Assembly (NCBI GenBank): GCA_031550095.1
Contig: JAVBOX010000078.1
Span: 1 to 29,209, forward strand
Direction of reading: 5' to 3'
From: Avichristensenella sp031550095
GTDB taxonomy: Bacteria > Bacillota > Clostridia > Christensenellales > Aristaeellaceae
Length of the DNA: 29,209 bases
Every line of letters begins with the position of its first letter. The first letter of the stretch is position 1. The notes under the pieces were generated by a model. That model worked only from the letters and a program-made list of their open reading frames with translations, did no database searches and was not told the DNA's origin. Position numbers and translations under genes: made by a program. Positions 1 to 7,560 of the stretch are shown here, in pieces.

Positions 1-1
1 T

Positions 2-155
2 CGGAATTTGGCACGGATCTTTTTCCGTCCAGTGGCGTCGCCCTTCACTCAGCGTAGCGCTGCTACGCCTCGTTCCAGCTCCTTGCTGGGCGAAAAAATC
101 TCTCGTGCATCTCTTCCGACTTTTCGATGCCGGAGTAATAACTCGCCAAATTCCG
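2..155. repeat. MITE-like structured element with terminal inverted repeats
   Basis: The ends are an 11-bp perfect inverted repeat: CGGAATTTGGC at 2-12 and GCCAAATTCCG at 145-155. Inside are three further hairpins: ACGGA/TCCGT (13-17/24-28), a perfect 7-bp stem GCGTAGC/GCTACGC with a 3-nt loop (52-58/62-68), and CCAGC/GCTGG (75-79/85-89). On the minus strand one frame is open throughout but has no convincing start or domain. The nested symmetry and terminal repeats suggest a short palindromic repeat or miniature mobile element rather than a gene. It lies at the window edge, so the true left boundary is unknown. Confidence 0.45.
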
Positions 156-218
156 CGATCCCTGACACATATTGGTAAACACATCATATCCAAAGATGGG
201 CCCAAATGCAATTGTTCA

Positions 219-248
219 TTGACAACAATTTGAGGATCGTGATAAAAT
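219..248 (+). promoter_or_regulatory. Sigma-A promoter of the small conserved gene at 292
   Basis: A perfect -35 TTGACA (219-224) is followed after 18 bp by TAAAAT (243-248), 5/6 to the -10 consensus. An inverted repeat AATTGTT/AACAATT (210-216/224-230) straddles the -35 box and could be an operator. Transcription would begin near 255, giving a leader of roughly 35 nt. Confidence 0.7.
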
Positions 249-252
249 ACAT

Positions 253-281
253 CAGTAATTTACTAAACAAATAGATTACTG
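253..281 (+). promoter_or_regulatory. Inverted repeat in the leader abutting the Shine-Dalgarno
   Basis: CAGTAAT (253-259) and ATTACTG (275-281) are perfect 7-bp arms separated by 15 nt. The right arm runs into the GGAGG ribosome binding site (281-285). A smaller palindrome AGTAA-T-TTACT (254-264) lies inside. It could be a DNA operator just downstream of the promoter or an mRNA hairpin limiting ribosome access. Confidence 0.4.
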
Positions 282-291
282 GAGGAAATCC

Positions 292-783
292 ATGAACATC
301 CCAACAACCCTGAAGCATAAGCCCGTCTTCACCGCGCCGGAGTACCAAAGGATTGACTGGGCGGACGGCTATGATCCCGCCCAAGGCCTCTCCCTGGGAC
401 TGGCTCAGTGGAATGACCGGGGGAAGGTGGACGTCTCCGCGAAGATCTGGCGGTATACCGGGGAAAAGTGGTCCCGCCAAAGCGAGGAAATGCCCCTGCA
501 CCGGGTGCTCGACCTGGCGCTGCTCATCCTGAAAGCCAAGCAATACCTTGGCGAGGCGTATCACAGGCCTTATGATCCGGAGCACCCGGTGCTGGAGCGA
601 ATCGGTTTGCAGGGCGATGCCATGACGGTGCAGGTTTGCACGGACAACGCCCATATCGACGAGGACATGGCCCTCTTTGACGCCGCTCTGCGCAAGCAGG
701 ACGAGCGGCTCAGCGAGCGCCTCCACATTCTGGCCCAAACTCTCCAGGAAATGGGCTATGGTCGGAATGGCAATCAGCCCTGA
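292..783 (+). CDS. Small conserved protein of unknown function (DUF6530-like)
   Basis: This 163-aa soluble protein has no signal peptide or membrane segment. The N-terminal two thirds contain a well-structured, probably conserved block with motifs GLSLGLAQWNDRGKVD, KIWRYTGEKWSRQSEE and LPLHR-like MPLHRVLDLALLI. This resembles my memory of the DUF6530 family, an assignment that is tentative. The C-terminal third is charged and probably helical (about residues 120-158). The start is set by GGAGG at 281-285, 6 nt before the ATG, behind a strong sigma-A promoter. It ends 10 bp inside the convergent ABC exporter gene, so the two transcripts overlap tail to tail. No catalytic residues are recognisable. 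It is probably unrelated to the carbohydrate locus. Confidence 0.8.
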   Translation: MNIPTTLKHKPVFTAPEYQRIDWADGYDPAQGLSLGLAQWNDRGKVDVSAKIWRYTGEKWSRQSEEMPLHRVLDLALLILKAKQYLGEAYHRPYDPEHPVLERIGLQGDAMTVQVCTDNAHIDEDMALFDAALRKQDERLSERLHILAQTLQEMGYGRNGNQP

Positions 784-2534
784 TGAATGTCCAAAGCTGT
801 ATGATACAGCCTGGCATAGGCACCCCCCTGGGCCATCAGGGCCTCGTGGGTGCCTTCTTCATGGATGCCATGATCCGTCAGCACCAGAATGCGCTCCGCG
901 TTTCGGATGGTGGACAGCCGATGGGCGATGACCAAGGCCGTCCGGTTCTTGGATAGGGTTTCCAGGGATTCCCGGACCACCTTCTCGCTTTCGCTGTCCA
1001 GGGCGCTGGTGGCCTCGTCGAAGATGAGGATGGCTGGGTCTTTCAGGAACACCCGGGCGATGCTCAGACGCTGCTTTTGCCCGCCGGAGAGCCGAACGCC
1101 CCGCTGGCCGATCTCGGTGTCATAGCCATTGGGCAGGCCCATGATGAACCCATGGGCGTTGGCCTTCCTGGCGGCCTCCATGGCCTCCTCCCGGCTGGCT
1201 CCCGGTTTGCCGTAGAGAATGTTCTCCATGACCGTTCCCGCGAAGAGATACACGTCCTGCTGCACCACACCGATATGCCGCCGCAGATCCTGGAGGCGCA
1301 GGGTTTTCACATCCTTGCCATCCACCAGCACCTTGCCCGACTCAGCCTCGTAAAAGCGGGGGATGAGGGAGCAAAGCGTCGTTTTGCCCACGCCGGACGT
1401 GCCCACCAGGGCCACGTATTCCCCCGCCTTGATGGAAAGGGAAAGATCCCTCAGGACATACTCGTGGCCTTCGTTGTACCTGAAGCGGATGTTCTCAAAG
1501 CGTATATCGCCATGGGCTGTTGTAAGCGGGAGGGCGCCCGCCCCGTCCTGTATGTCCGGCTGAATGTTCATGATGCCCATGAACCGCTCGAAACAGGCGA
1601 CGCCCTCCTGGAACTGGTTGGTCAGATGGGCCAACTTCTGTATGGGCTCCACCAAATACCCCACATAGAGCAGAAAGGTGATCACATCCGCCAAATCCAG
1701 GGAAGCCTTTAATATCGCCGCGCCGCCCACCACGGCCACCGCCACGGTGATCAGCTGGGCTAGGGTGCCGATGCCCACATAGCATATGGCCTCGCTCAGG
1801 TAAACCGCCTTGCGGCTCCCCAGGAAGCGCCGGTTTTCCCGCCCGAATTTTCCCTTTTCCAGCGCTTCATTGGCAAAGGACTGGACGATGCGGATGCCGG
1901 AAAGGTTGTCCTCCACCTGGGCGTTCACATCGCTAATCCTCTCCCGGCTCTTGCCCATGGCGATCTTCACTTTTTTGCTGAAATGGAGCATGTAGACGAT
2001 CATCGCCATGACAAAGGCAAAGACCACCAGGGTCAGCCAGCCGTTGATGCCCATCAGGATGATGAATGTGCCGATAAACCGGACCAGGTAGATGATGTAA
2101 TCTTCCGGCCCGTGATGATAGAGCTCCGCCAGGTTGAGCAGGTCCCCTGTGATGCGGGAGAGAAGCTCTCCTGTGCGCCGCCCATCGTAGAAGGCGAACG
2201 ACAGCTTCTGATAATGGTCAAAGAGCTCCGCCCGCATGTCGCTCTCCATCATGGCGCCCATGCAATGGCCTTGCCCATCCACATAGTAGCCGCAGACGGC
2301 TTGGAGGATGACCAAAACCACCATGATGCCGCCGGTCCTCCAGATCCGCTCCATGGCGTTTGCCATGCCGCTCTCTAAAATATCCTTGGTGATATGCCGC
2401 ACCAAGAGGGGCAAGGCCAGCGCGATGACTGCCACGACGGATGCGCTGAGCAGATCGGTGATGAGCATTTTTTTGTAGGGCCTATAGTAAGAAAAGAATT
2501 TGCCAAACTGAAAACCGTTGCGCTTTGTACGCAT
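774..2534 (-). CDS. ABC exporter, fused membrane and ATPase domains (MsbA/LmrA-like)
   Basis: A half-transporter of 586 aa that would dimerise in the cytoplasmic membrane and export a lipid, drug or peptide. The membrane domain occupies about residues 10-330 with roughly six helices. The ATPase domain follows: Walker A GTSGVGKT (378-385), Q-loop VVQQDVYLF, signature LSGGQ (482-486), Walker B ILIFDE (502-507) with D-loop SALD, and the switch His in IAHRLST (538). All ATPase motifs are intact, so it should be active. The frame is open to an ATG at 2642, but the ATG at 2534 has GGGAGG six nt upstream and begins the conserved domain, so I chose it. The promoter and a palindrome lie 250 bp upstream. 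The substrate cannot be read from sequence. Its 3' end overlaps the convergent gene by 10 bp. Confidence 0.93.
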   Translation of the reverse strand: MRTKRNGFQFGKFFSYYRPYKKMLITDLLSASVVAVIALALPLLVRHITKDILESGMANAMERIWRTGGIMVVLVILQAVCGYYVDGQGHCMGAMMESDMRAELFDHYQKLSFAFYDGRRTGELLSRITGDLLNLAELYHHGPEDYIIYLVRFIGTFIILMGINGWLTLVVFAFVMAMIVYMLHFSKKVKIAMGKSRERISDVNAQVEDNLSGIRIVQSFANEALEKGKFGRENRRFLGSRKAVYLSEAICYVGIGTLAQLITVAVAVVGGAAILKASLDLADVITFLLYVGYLVEPIQKLAHLTNQFQEGVACFERFMGIMNIQPDIQDGAGALPLTTAHGDIRFENIRFRYNEGHEYVLRDLSLSIKAGEYVALVGTSGVGKTTLCSLIPRFYEAESGKVLVDGKDVKTLRLQDLRRHIGVVQQDVYLFAGTVMENILYGKPGASREEAMEAARKANAHGFIMGLPNGYDTEIGQRGVRLSGGQKQRLSIARVFLKDPAILIFDEATSALDSESEKVVRESLETLSKNRTALVIAHRLSTIRNAERILVLTDHGIHEEGTHEALMAQGGAYARLYHTALDIHQG

Positions 2535-2763
2535 GCTGTTCCTCCCATGCTTTGATCGCTTCCGGCCCTCCCGAATGGGCATGGAAATGCCGCGGAGGGC
2601 AGATGAATCGTCCACACCGCGGCAGAACAGCACACAAATCACACGGTGGATCCCATCGTGTTCATGCCATTTTCATTCTTGCCGATTCGGTTTAGACGAA
2701 GGCCACAGTATCGATTCTTCTTAGCATGAGAATCACCCTTTGCGCGAGTATTGATCGCTCCCG

Positions 2764-2782
2764 TGATCCGATCATGGGATCA
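2764..2782. promoter_or_regulatory. Palindrome at the exporter transcription start (possible operator)
   Basis: TGATCC (2764-2769) and GGATCA (2777-2782) form an inverted repeat with a 7-nt spacer, immediately downstream of the minus-strand -10 box. A repressor bound here would block initiation. No local regulator gene for it is visible. Confidence 0.35.
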
Positions 2783-2810
2783 TTATATGGCATATGGCGA
2801 AAAAATACAA
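2782..2810 (-). promoter_or_regulatory. Promoter of the ABC exporter gene
   Basis: Read on the minus strand, TTGTAT (2810-2805) is followed after 17 bp by a perfect TATAAT (2787-2782). The -35 is weak (3/6) but the -10 and spacing are ideal. The mRNA would carry a leader of about 240 nt before the ATG at 2534. I see no known riboswitch in that leader. Confidence 0.5.
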
Positions 2811-2823
2811 CGATTTGTCCGTA

Positions 2824-3804
2824 TCACTCAATGGAGACGATCCGCTGCTCCCGATGGGAGGCATATGCGTTTTCCAGCAGCTTTGTCAGGGCTGTGCCCC
2901 GCTCCGGGGTGAACAGGGGCGCGGGAACTCCCTTTTCGATGCTGTCCAGCCAATAGCGCAGCACAACCGGCAACGGCTGGGGCAGCTTGGATGGAATGAA
3001 CCAACCCTCGCCGAACTTCGTTGCCCGAACCCGCACTTCCTGGCCAACCTGTATGATGGCGCCCTTTGTGCCCAACAGCTCAAAGCAGCCCGCCTGGAAG
3101 GGGGAGATGAAGGAGGTTTCCAGCACAGCGATGGCGCCCTTTTCAAACTCCACTACGGAAACCGCGTTGTCCTCCGCGGGAGGCGGGCAGTGGCTGCTGT
3201 TGAACATGGAGGCGATACGAGCAGGCTTTCCTAAAAGATAGGAAGCCGCGTACATGGGGTGGCACCCCAGATCCATCATGGCGCCGCCGCAGGACTTTTC
3301 GGTGTCATACCAATAATCCGGCAGCCAGCCCCGGGAGGCGCCATCGTGGGCCATTCGCATGCGCATGTAATGGATGTCGCCCAGCCAGCCTTCTTCGATG
3401 GCCTGCTTGCAGTACTGCACCAGGGAGGTGGTCAGGTGGGGTAGGGAGACGCACATCTTCACCCCGTTCCTGGTTACGGCGGCCTCAATGCGCTTGCACG
3501 CCTCCACCGTTGGAGCCATGGCTTTCTCGGTAAAGATGTGCTTTTTGGCGTTGGCCGCCATCAGGATCACCCGCTCGTGGTCGCTGGTGGGGGCGTCCAC
3601 GATTACGGCATCCACATCGCTTCGGGCCAACGCTTGAAGGAAATCCGGCTCGAAAGCGACGCCCAGCTCCGCCGCCCATGCCTTGCCCCGCTCGATTTCG
3701 TCGTCCCAGACGCAGGTGATCTTCGCGTCTGGCTGCTGGGAAACGACCCGGGCGTAATCCGGCGCGTGAACATGCCATTTGGACGCCATGAGGATATTGA
3801 CCAT
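2824..3804 (-). CDS. Gfo/Idh/MocA-family NAD(P)-dependent oxidoreductase
   Basis: A predicted cytoplasmic sugar or sugar-acid dehydrogenase of 326 aa. The N-terminal Rossmann domain (about 1-120) contains TEKAMA, the family's EKP-type catalytic-lysine motif. The C-terminal domain carries GGAMMDLGCHPMY, matching the GG-D-G-H substrate-site motif. Oddly, the usual N-terminal GxGxxG nucleotide loop is replaced by a glycine-poor ASKWHVHAPDY segment, so cofactor binding may be unusual. The frame is open to 4014, but AAGGAGGG lies just before the ATG at 3804 and homology begins there. It follows the second Gfo/Idh gene by 25 bp, so the two are co-transcribed and may act on the same sugar. The substrate is unknown. 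Confidence 0.88.
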   Translation of the reverse strand: MVNILMASKWHVHAPDYARVVSQQPDAKITCVWDDEIERGKAWAAELGVAFEPDFLQALARSDVDAVIVDAPTSDHERVILMAANAKKHIFTEKAMAPTVEACKRIEAAVTRNGVKMCVSLPHLTTSLVQYCKQAIEEGWLGDIHYMRMRMAHDGASRGWLPDYWYDTEKSCGGAMMDLGCHPMYAASYLLGKPARIASMFNSSHCPPPAEDNAVSVVEFEKGAIAVLETSFISPFQAGCFELLGTKGAIIQVGQEVRVRATKFGEGWFIPSKLPQPLPVVLRYWLDSIEKGVPAPLFTPERGTALTKLLENAYASHREQRIVSIE

Positions 3805-3829
3805 GATAAAGCCCTCCTTGGTGTTTGTG

Positions 3830-4942
3830 TCATATGGCGGGAATTTTGATCTCAATTTCCCGGCCCAGTTTGGATGAGCGATAGATGCCGTCGCAGATGG
3901 CTTGATTGTACAGGATTTCCTCCCCTGGAATGGGAGCAGACCCGCCTGTCCGAATGGCGTCCACAAAGGCCCGTACCTTGCTGTCAAAGGCTTTGTGGTA
4001 GTCCTCCTTGCCACCCCAGTAAGGGCTAAAGCCCCGAGAGGGGAGGATGCAAGAATCGATCTGCAGGCCGTTCACGTCCGTGAAATACAACACGGAGGAC
4101 GGCTGGTTCAGCTTGTCAAAGCCCTGCGTTACTTTGATCGCGCCTTCGGTGCCCAGCCACAGATAGTCCCCCAGGGAGTCGGCGTGCATCGCCCAGGATT
4201 CCTTAAAGACGAAGGTGGTGTCGTTTTCAAGCCGGACGAAGGCCACGGAGAAGTCGTCCACATCGAAGGTGGCCGCCCCCGGCCAGTACTTGGGATTTTT
4301 GCCGAAATGGTTGGTGGCCATTGCGGATACGGTTAAAGGCTTGGGATATTTTACCGCGTGAAGGCACTCGTCAATGGCGTAGCAACCGATGTCCCCCAGG
4401 CATCCAAAACCGGCCTTTTCCTTTTCCACAAAGGTGCCGCCGGGAATGCCCCGCCTGCGCCCGCCGCCGCTTTGAATGTAGTATACCTTCCCCAAGGTGC
4501 CGGAAGCAATGATCTCATCCACCTTTTGGCGCATGTATTCATACCGTGGCTGGAAGCCGATGGTGAGGATCGTGTGGGCCTTCCGGGAGGCCCGCACCAT
4601 GTCCACGGCCTCCTGCAGGGTGAAGGACATGGGTTTTTCGCACAGCACATGAATGCCCGCCTCCAGGGCGGGGATGGCGCAGGCCGCGTGGGTGGTGTTG
4701 TAGCTGCATACGCTGACGCCGTCCATGGCCACGTTTTTGATGAGATCGGATACATCCTCAAAAGCGGGCACGCCGGCAAGCCCATACTGATCCAGGTAAG
4801 CCCTCGCTTTCCCGGGAACGATGTCGCAGGCCCCTACAATCTCCACATCCGGGAAGCTAAGATAAGGCTTGATGTGCAAGTGCGAGATGCCGCCGGTGCC
4901 GATAATGGCGATGCGCGTCTTTTCGGTCAATGGAATCCACAT
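3830..4942 (-). CDS. Gfo/Idh/MocA-family oxidoreductase
   Basis: A 370-aa predicted NAD(P)-dependent sugar dehydrogenase or isomerase-like enzyme. It has an intact Rossmann start (IAIIGTGGISHLHI), the catalytic EKP motif in CEKPMSFTLQEA, and a C-terminal GDIGCYAID motif. The first domain covers about 1-125 and the alpha/beta domain 126-340. The ATG at 4942 directly abuts AAAGG; an in-frame TTG four codons later has AAAGGATG at better spacing and could be the real start (LTEKTRIAIIG). It lies 32 bp beyond an intrinsic terminator of the transport operon, so its expression probably depends on read-through. Role in the locus: likely oxidation or epimerisation of a released sugar (inference). Confidence 0.9.
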   Translation of the reverse strand: MWIPLTEKTRIAIIGTGGISHLHIKPYLSFPDVEIVGACDIVPGKARAYLDQYGLAGVPAFEDVSDLIKNVAMDGVSVCSYNTTHAACAIPALEAGIHVLCEKPMSFTLQEAVDMVRASRKAHTILTIGFQPRYEYMRQKVDEIIASGTLGKVYYIQSGGGRRRGIPGGTFVEKEKAGFGCLGDIGCYAIDECLHAVKYPKPLTVSAMATNHFGKNPKYWPGAATFDVDDFSVAFVRLENDTTFVFKESWAMHADSLGDYLWLGTEGAIKVTQGFDKLNQPSSVLYFTDVNGLQIDSCILPSRGFSPYWGGKEDYHKAFDSKVRAFVDAIRTGGSAPIPGEEILYNQAICDGIYRSSKLGREIEIKIPAI

Positions 4943-4973
4943 CCTTTCTTCATTGCCACATAGGGCATCCGCT

Positions 4974-5013
4974 AAAAACTCCCCTCACCCGCCCAGAGGC
5001 GAAATGAAGGGAG
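4974..5013 (-). terminator. Intrinsic terminator/attenuator between SBP and Gfo/Idh genes
   Basis: Read on the minus strand, a 9-bp stem (5013-5005 with 4987-4979, one G-U pair) encloses a loop with its own CGCC/GGCG pairing and is followed by a five-U run (4978-4974). It stands 79 nt after the solute-binding protein stop. The next gene starts only 32 bp further on, so partial read-through is expected. Confidence 0.7.
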
Positions 5014-5039
5014 CAAAGAGGGCCAAACCCTCTGGCGGG
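4988..5039 (-). promoter_or_regulatory. Alternative pairing that competes with the terminator
   Basis: On the transcript the segment 5039-5029 can pair over 11 bp with 4999-4988 (one bulged base), which is the terminator loop. A third hairpin pairs 5033-5028 with 5022-5017. These pairings are mutually exclusive or pseudoknotted with the terminator stem, an arrangement resembling an antiterminator. Confidence 0.35.
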
Positions 5040-5042
5040 GGT

Positions 5043-5064
5043 CAAGGAGGCGGCTGCCTCCTTG
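5043..5064. repeat. Perfect 9-bp hairpin after the SBP gene
   Basis: CAAGGAGGC (5043-5051) and GCCTCCTTG (5056-5064) flank a 4-nt loop, 28 nt past the SBP stop at 5092. No U-run follows, so it looks like a 3'-end stabilising hairpin or a REP-like unit rather than a terminator. Confidence 0.5.
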
Positions 5065-5091
5065 CGTTTCTCCCCATCAGAGCCTTTTTCT

Positions 5092-6588
5092 TTACTTGTA
5101 CAGCGGCATCAGCTCGGCGATCCTGCCATCCATGTAGACCTGCAGCTGCTCAATGCCGGTTTTGGTGGCGTTTGTCACGTACTCGTTGTATACCGTCTCA
5201 AACTCGGCGTCATCCTTGGCCATGATGATCTTCCGCTCATAGGTCTTGACCATCTCCACGATCTTGTCCAGGATGACCTTCTCATCGGAGGATCCCTTGG
5301 GCAGGGCGGCCTGGATCCAGGGCAGGTTGTCAAACCTTTCGCGGATGACCTTGTAGGCATCGGCGACCAAAGCCGGATCCGTGGTGGCAACGCGGGCGTT
5401 AGCCTCTACGATCTCCGAACCGCCGAAGTAGAACCAGGGGTTGAAGACTTGGTTGTGGGTGCCGTCCGCGATGGCGGTTTTCCATTCCTCGCTGAATTCA
5501 GGCAAGCCCTTGTCGTTGAGGGTGTAATCGATGCCTTCGCGGCCCATCTGGCACAGGGCCTGGGCTTCCTCTGTGAACATCCACTGCATGAACTTGATGG
5601 AAGCTTCCGGGTCCTTGTTATTCTTGGTGATGAACACGCCGGACCAGCCGATGTCGGAGTTCAGGTAGTTGGACTGCTCAAAGGGCACCAGCTCTGCGGC
5701 GGAGTAGGAGGGATCGATCTTGGCAAGCTCGGTCAGGGCGCCGGGGAGCATGTTCTGGGTACAGCCCGCGCTGGCAAACCAGGTGCCGGTGGGCACCGCC
5801 GTACTGCCATTGACGAAATAGCCTTCGTCCGGGGAGATCAGGCCCGCCTGCCAGCACTTGTTCAGCCAAGCCAGCATTTCCTTGTAGCGGGGATCCATGG
5901 TGTAGTGGAGGTAGTGGCCGTCTGGCTGCTCGATGAAGTCCAGCTGGCACATGCCGTACAGATACCGGAACGTGAGGGTATTCCAGTTCTGGTTCAGCTT
6001 CAGGGCCGCTTCCAGTTCCGGGAATGTCTCCTTGGCCTTGACAAGCGCGTCGAAAAGCTCGTCAAAATTGGTCATGGGGGGGTTGCCCATCTTTTCCCAT
6101 AGATCCGTCCGATACATCAGAGAGCCGGACATGGGCACCGCGTTGGAAGTCTCCCAGTCCGCCTTTTCCGAGTAGTGCATCAGGACGGTATAGGCCTTGC
6201 CATCCTCGGAGAGGCCTCGGGCGATGCCCAGCTGTTTGGCGGGGATCTGCCAGTCCAAGCCGTACTCGGCGATCAGATCCTCATAGGAGTAGCTGATATC
6301 CTCGCTGGACATCTGGGTGACCATGTTCTGGGTGAACACCAGATCCGGCAGGTCGCCGGAGGCGATCATGACGCCGAGCTGGTTGCCGTCCAGGGCGATG
6401 GTGGGCTCCAATATCACGCCGGTGAGCCTGGTGATTTCCTCGGGGATGATGCCCGTAAAGGATTCCACGGGATACCAGGAGTGGTCGATGAAAACCGATA
6501 GGGTGGTGGGCGCTTCCGCATGCGAGATGGGCATCAGGGGCACCAGCATCAGGCAGCAAAGAAGAAGGGCGATGATCGATTTCTTCAT
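5092..6588 (-). CDS. Extracellular solute-binding protein of a sugar ABC importer
   Basis: A 498-aa binding protein that presents an oligosaccharide to the two permeases encoded just upstream. It has a signal peptide (MKKS, hydrophobic core to about 20, likely cleavage after SHA at 24). There is no lipobox: the two cysteines at 11-12 sit in an LLLCC context. The mature part is of the LplA/YtcQ type, with conserved blocks SFTGIIPEEITRLTGV, ASGDLPDL, FITKNNKDPEAS and MGREGIDY. GGAGGAA precedes the ATG. It is the third gene of the permease operon and is followed by a hairpin and a terminator. It is clearly paralogous to the protein at 19565-21085, which shares nearly every listed motif. The substrate is probably a plant or host oligosaccharide (inference from neighbouring GH95 and GH3). 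Confidence 0.92.
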   Translation of the reverse strand: MKKSIIALLLCCLMLVPLMPISHAEAPTTLSVFIDHSWYPVESFTGIIPEEITRLTGVILEPTIALDGNQLGVMIASGDLPDLVFTQNMVTQMSSEDISYSYEDLIAEYGLDWQIPAKQLGIARGLSEDGKAYTVLMHYSEKADWETSNAVPMSGSLMYRTDLWEKMGNPPMTNFDELFDALVKAKETFPELEAALKLNQNWNTLTFRYLYGMCQLDFIEQPDGHYLHYTMDPRYKEMLAWLNKCWQAGLISPDEGYFVNGSTAVPTGTWFASAGCTQNMLPGALTELAKIDPSYSAAELVPFEQSNYLNSDIGWSGVFITKNNKDPEASIKFMQWMFTEEAQALCQMGREGIDYTLNDKGLPEFSEEWKTAIADGTHNQVFNPWFYFGGSEIVEANARVATTDPALVADAYKVIRERFDNLPWIQAALPKGSSDEKVILDKIVEMVKTYERKIIMAKDDAEFETVYNEYVTNATKTGIEQLQVYMDGRIAELMPLYK

Positions 6589-6653
6589 GGGGGTTCCTCC
6601 TCACATATTTCCACCGCTGCCCATAGGGCATCGGCTGGAGTTCTTTGTCCGGA

Positions 6654-7559
6654 TCATCCTTTTACGGAGCCGATGGTCAGTCCGCTGATGAAATACCGCT
6701 GGAAGAAGGGGTAAACCACCAGGATGGGCGCCACGGCCACCAGCATGGCCGCCAGCTGTACCGACATGGTGGTGGAGGTGGCGGCGGCCAGGGCTTCCGG
6801 GGTCATGTTGCTGTTCATGGTGGCGTTGGATTTGTTGATGATGGCCATGAGCTGATAGCCCATGGTGCGCAGTTCCTTGCGCTGGACGAAGAAGGCGCTG
6901 TCATACCATGCGTTCCAATGGCCCACGGCGGTGAAGATGGCGATGGTGGCCAGAAGGGGCTTGGAGATGGGGATGATGATCCGAAGGAAGATGGCCAGCT
7001 CCCCAGCCCCGTCGATGCGGGCGGATTCTCCCAGTTCCTTTGGAATATCCTCGAAGAATGAGATGGACACCAGCACATAGAACATGCTGAGCATCCCCGG
7101 GATGATGTACACCAGAAACTTGTTGAGAAGCCCCAAGCTCCGCAACAAGGTGTAGTAGGGGATGATGCCGCCGGAGAAGTACATGGCGAAGATGATCAGG
7201 GTCATGTAGACCTTCCGCCCCACCAGCTTCCGTTCGGACAAGCCATAGGAGACAAACGTGGTAAAGAGGGTGGTGAGGCAGGTGCCCAGCACCGTCCGGG
7301 AGGCGGTGATGAAAAGCGCCCGGCCCCAGGCCGCGTCCCTGAGCAGCATGGTGAAGTTTTCCAGGGTAAAGGCCCTGGGCCAGAAGTAGATGCCGCCGAA
7401 CGCCGCGTCCTTGCCCTCGTTAAAGGCCAGAACGATGGAAAGATAGAACGGGTAGAAGCAGATGAGAAAAACCAGCGCCGCCACGGCATAGACCACGGTA
7501 TCCACGATCCGGTCCTCCGGGGTGCGGCGGATTTTGTTGTTGATCCTTGCGCTCGTCAT
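6654..7559 (-). CDS. Carbohydrate ABC transporter permease (MalG/LplC type)
   Basis: A 301-aa inner-membrane subunit with about six helices; the first is near residues 22-45 (AALVFLICFYPFYLSIV). The cytoplasmic EAA loop that contacts the ATPase is seen as LGESARIDGAGELAIFLR. The C-terminus, QRYFISGLTIGSVKG, is typical of CUT1 MalG-like permeases. Its ATG follows the upstream permease stop after a single base, so translation is coupled. The SD is weak, which supports coupling. It pairs with the 324-aa permease and the SBP downstream. No ATPase gene is in the operon, so the complex must use a shared MsmK-type ATPase. Confidence 0.93.
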   Translation of the reverse strand: MTSARINNKIRRTPEDRIVDTVVYAVAALVFLICFYPFYLSIVLAFNEGKDAAFGGIYFWPRAFTLENFTMLLRDAAWGRALFITASRTVLGTCLTTLFTTFVSYGLSERKLVGRKVYMTLIIFAMYFSGGIIPYYTLLRSLGLLNKFLVYIIPGMLSMFYVLVSISFFEDIPKELGESARIDGAGELAIFLRIIIPISKPLLATIAIFTAVGHWNAWYDSAFFVQRKELRTMGYQLMAIINKSNATMNSNMTPEALAAATSTTMSVQLAAMLVAVAPILVVYPFFQRYFISGLTIGSVKG

Positions 7560-7560
7560 C

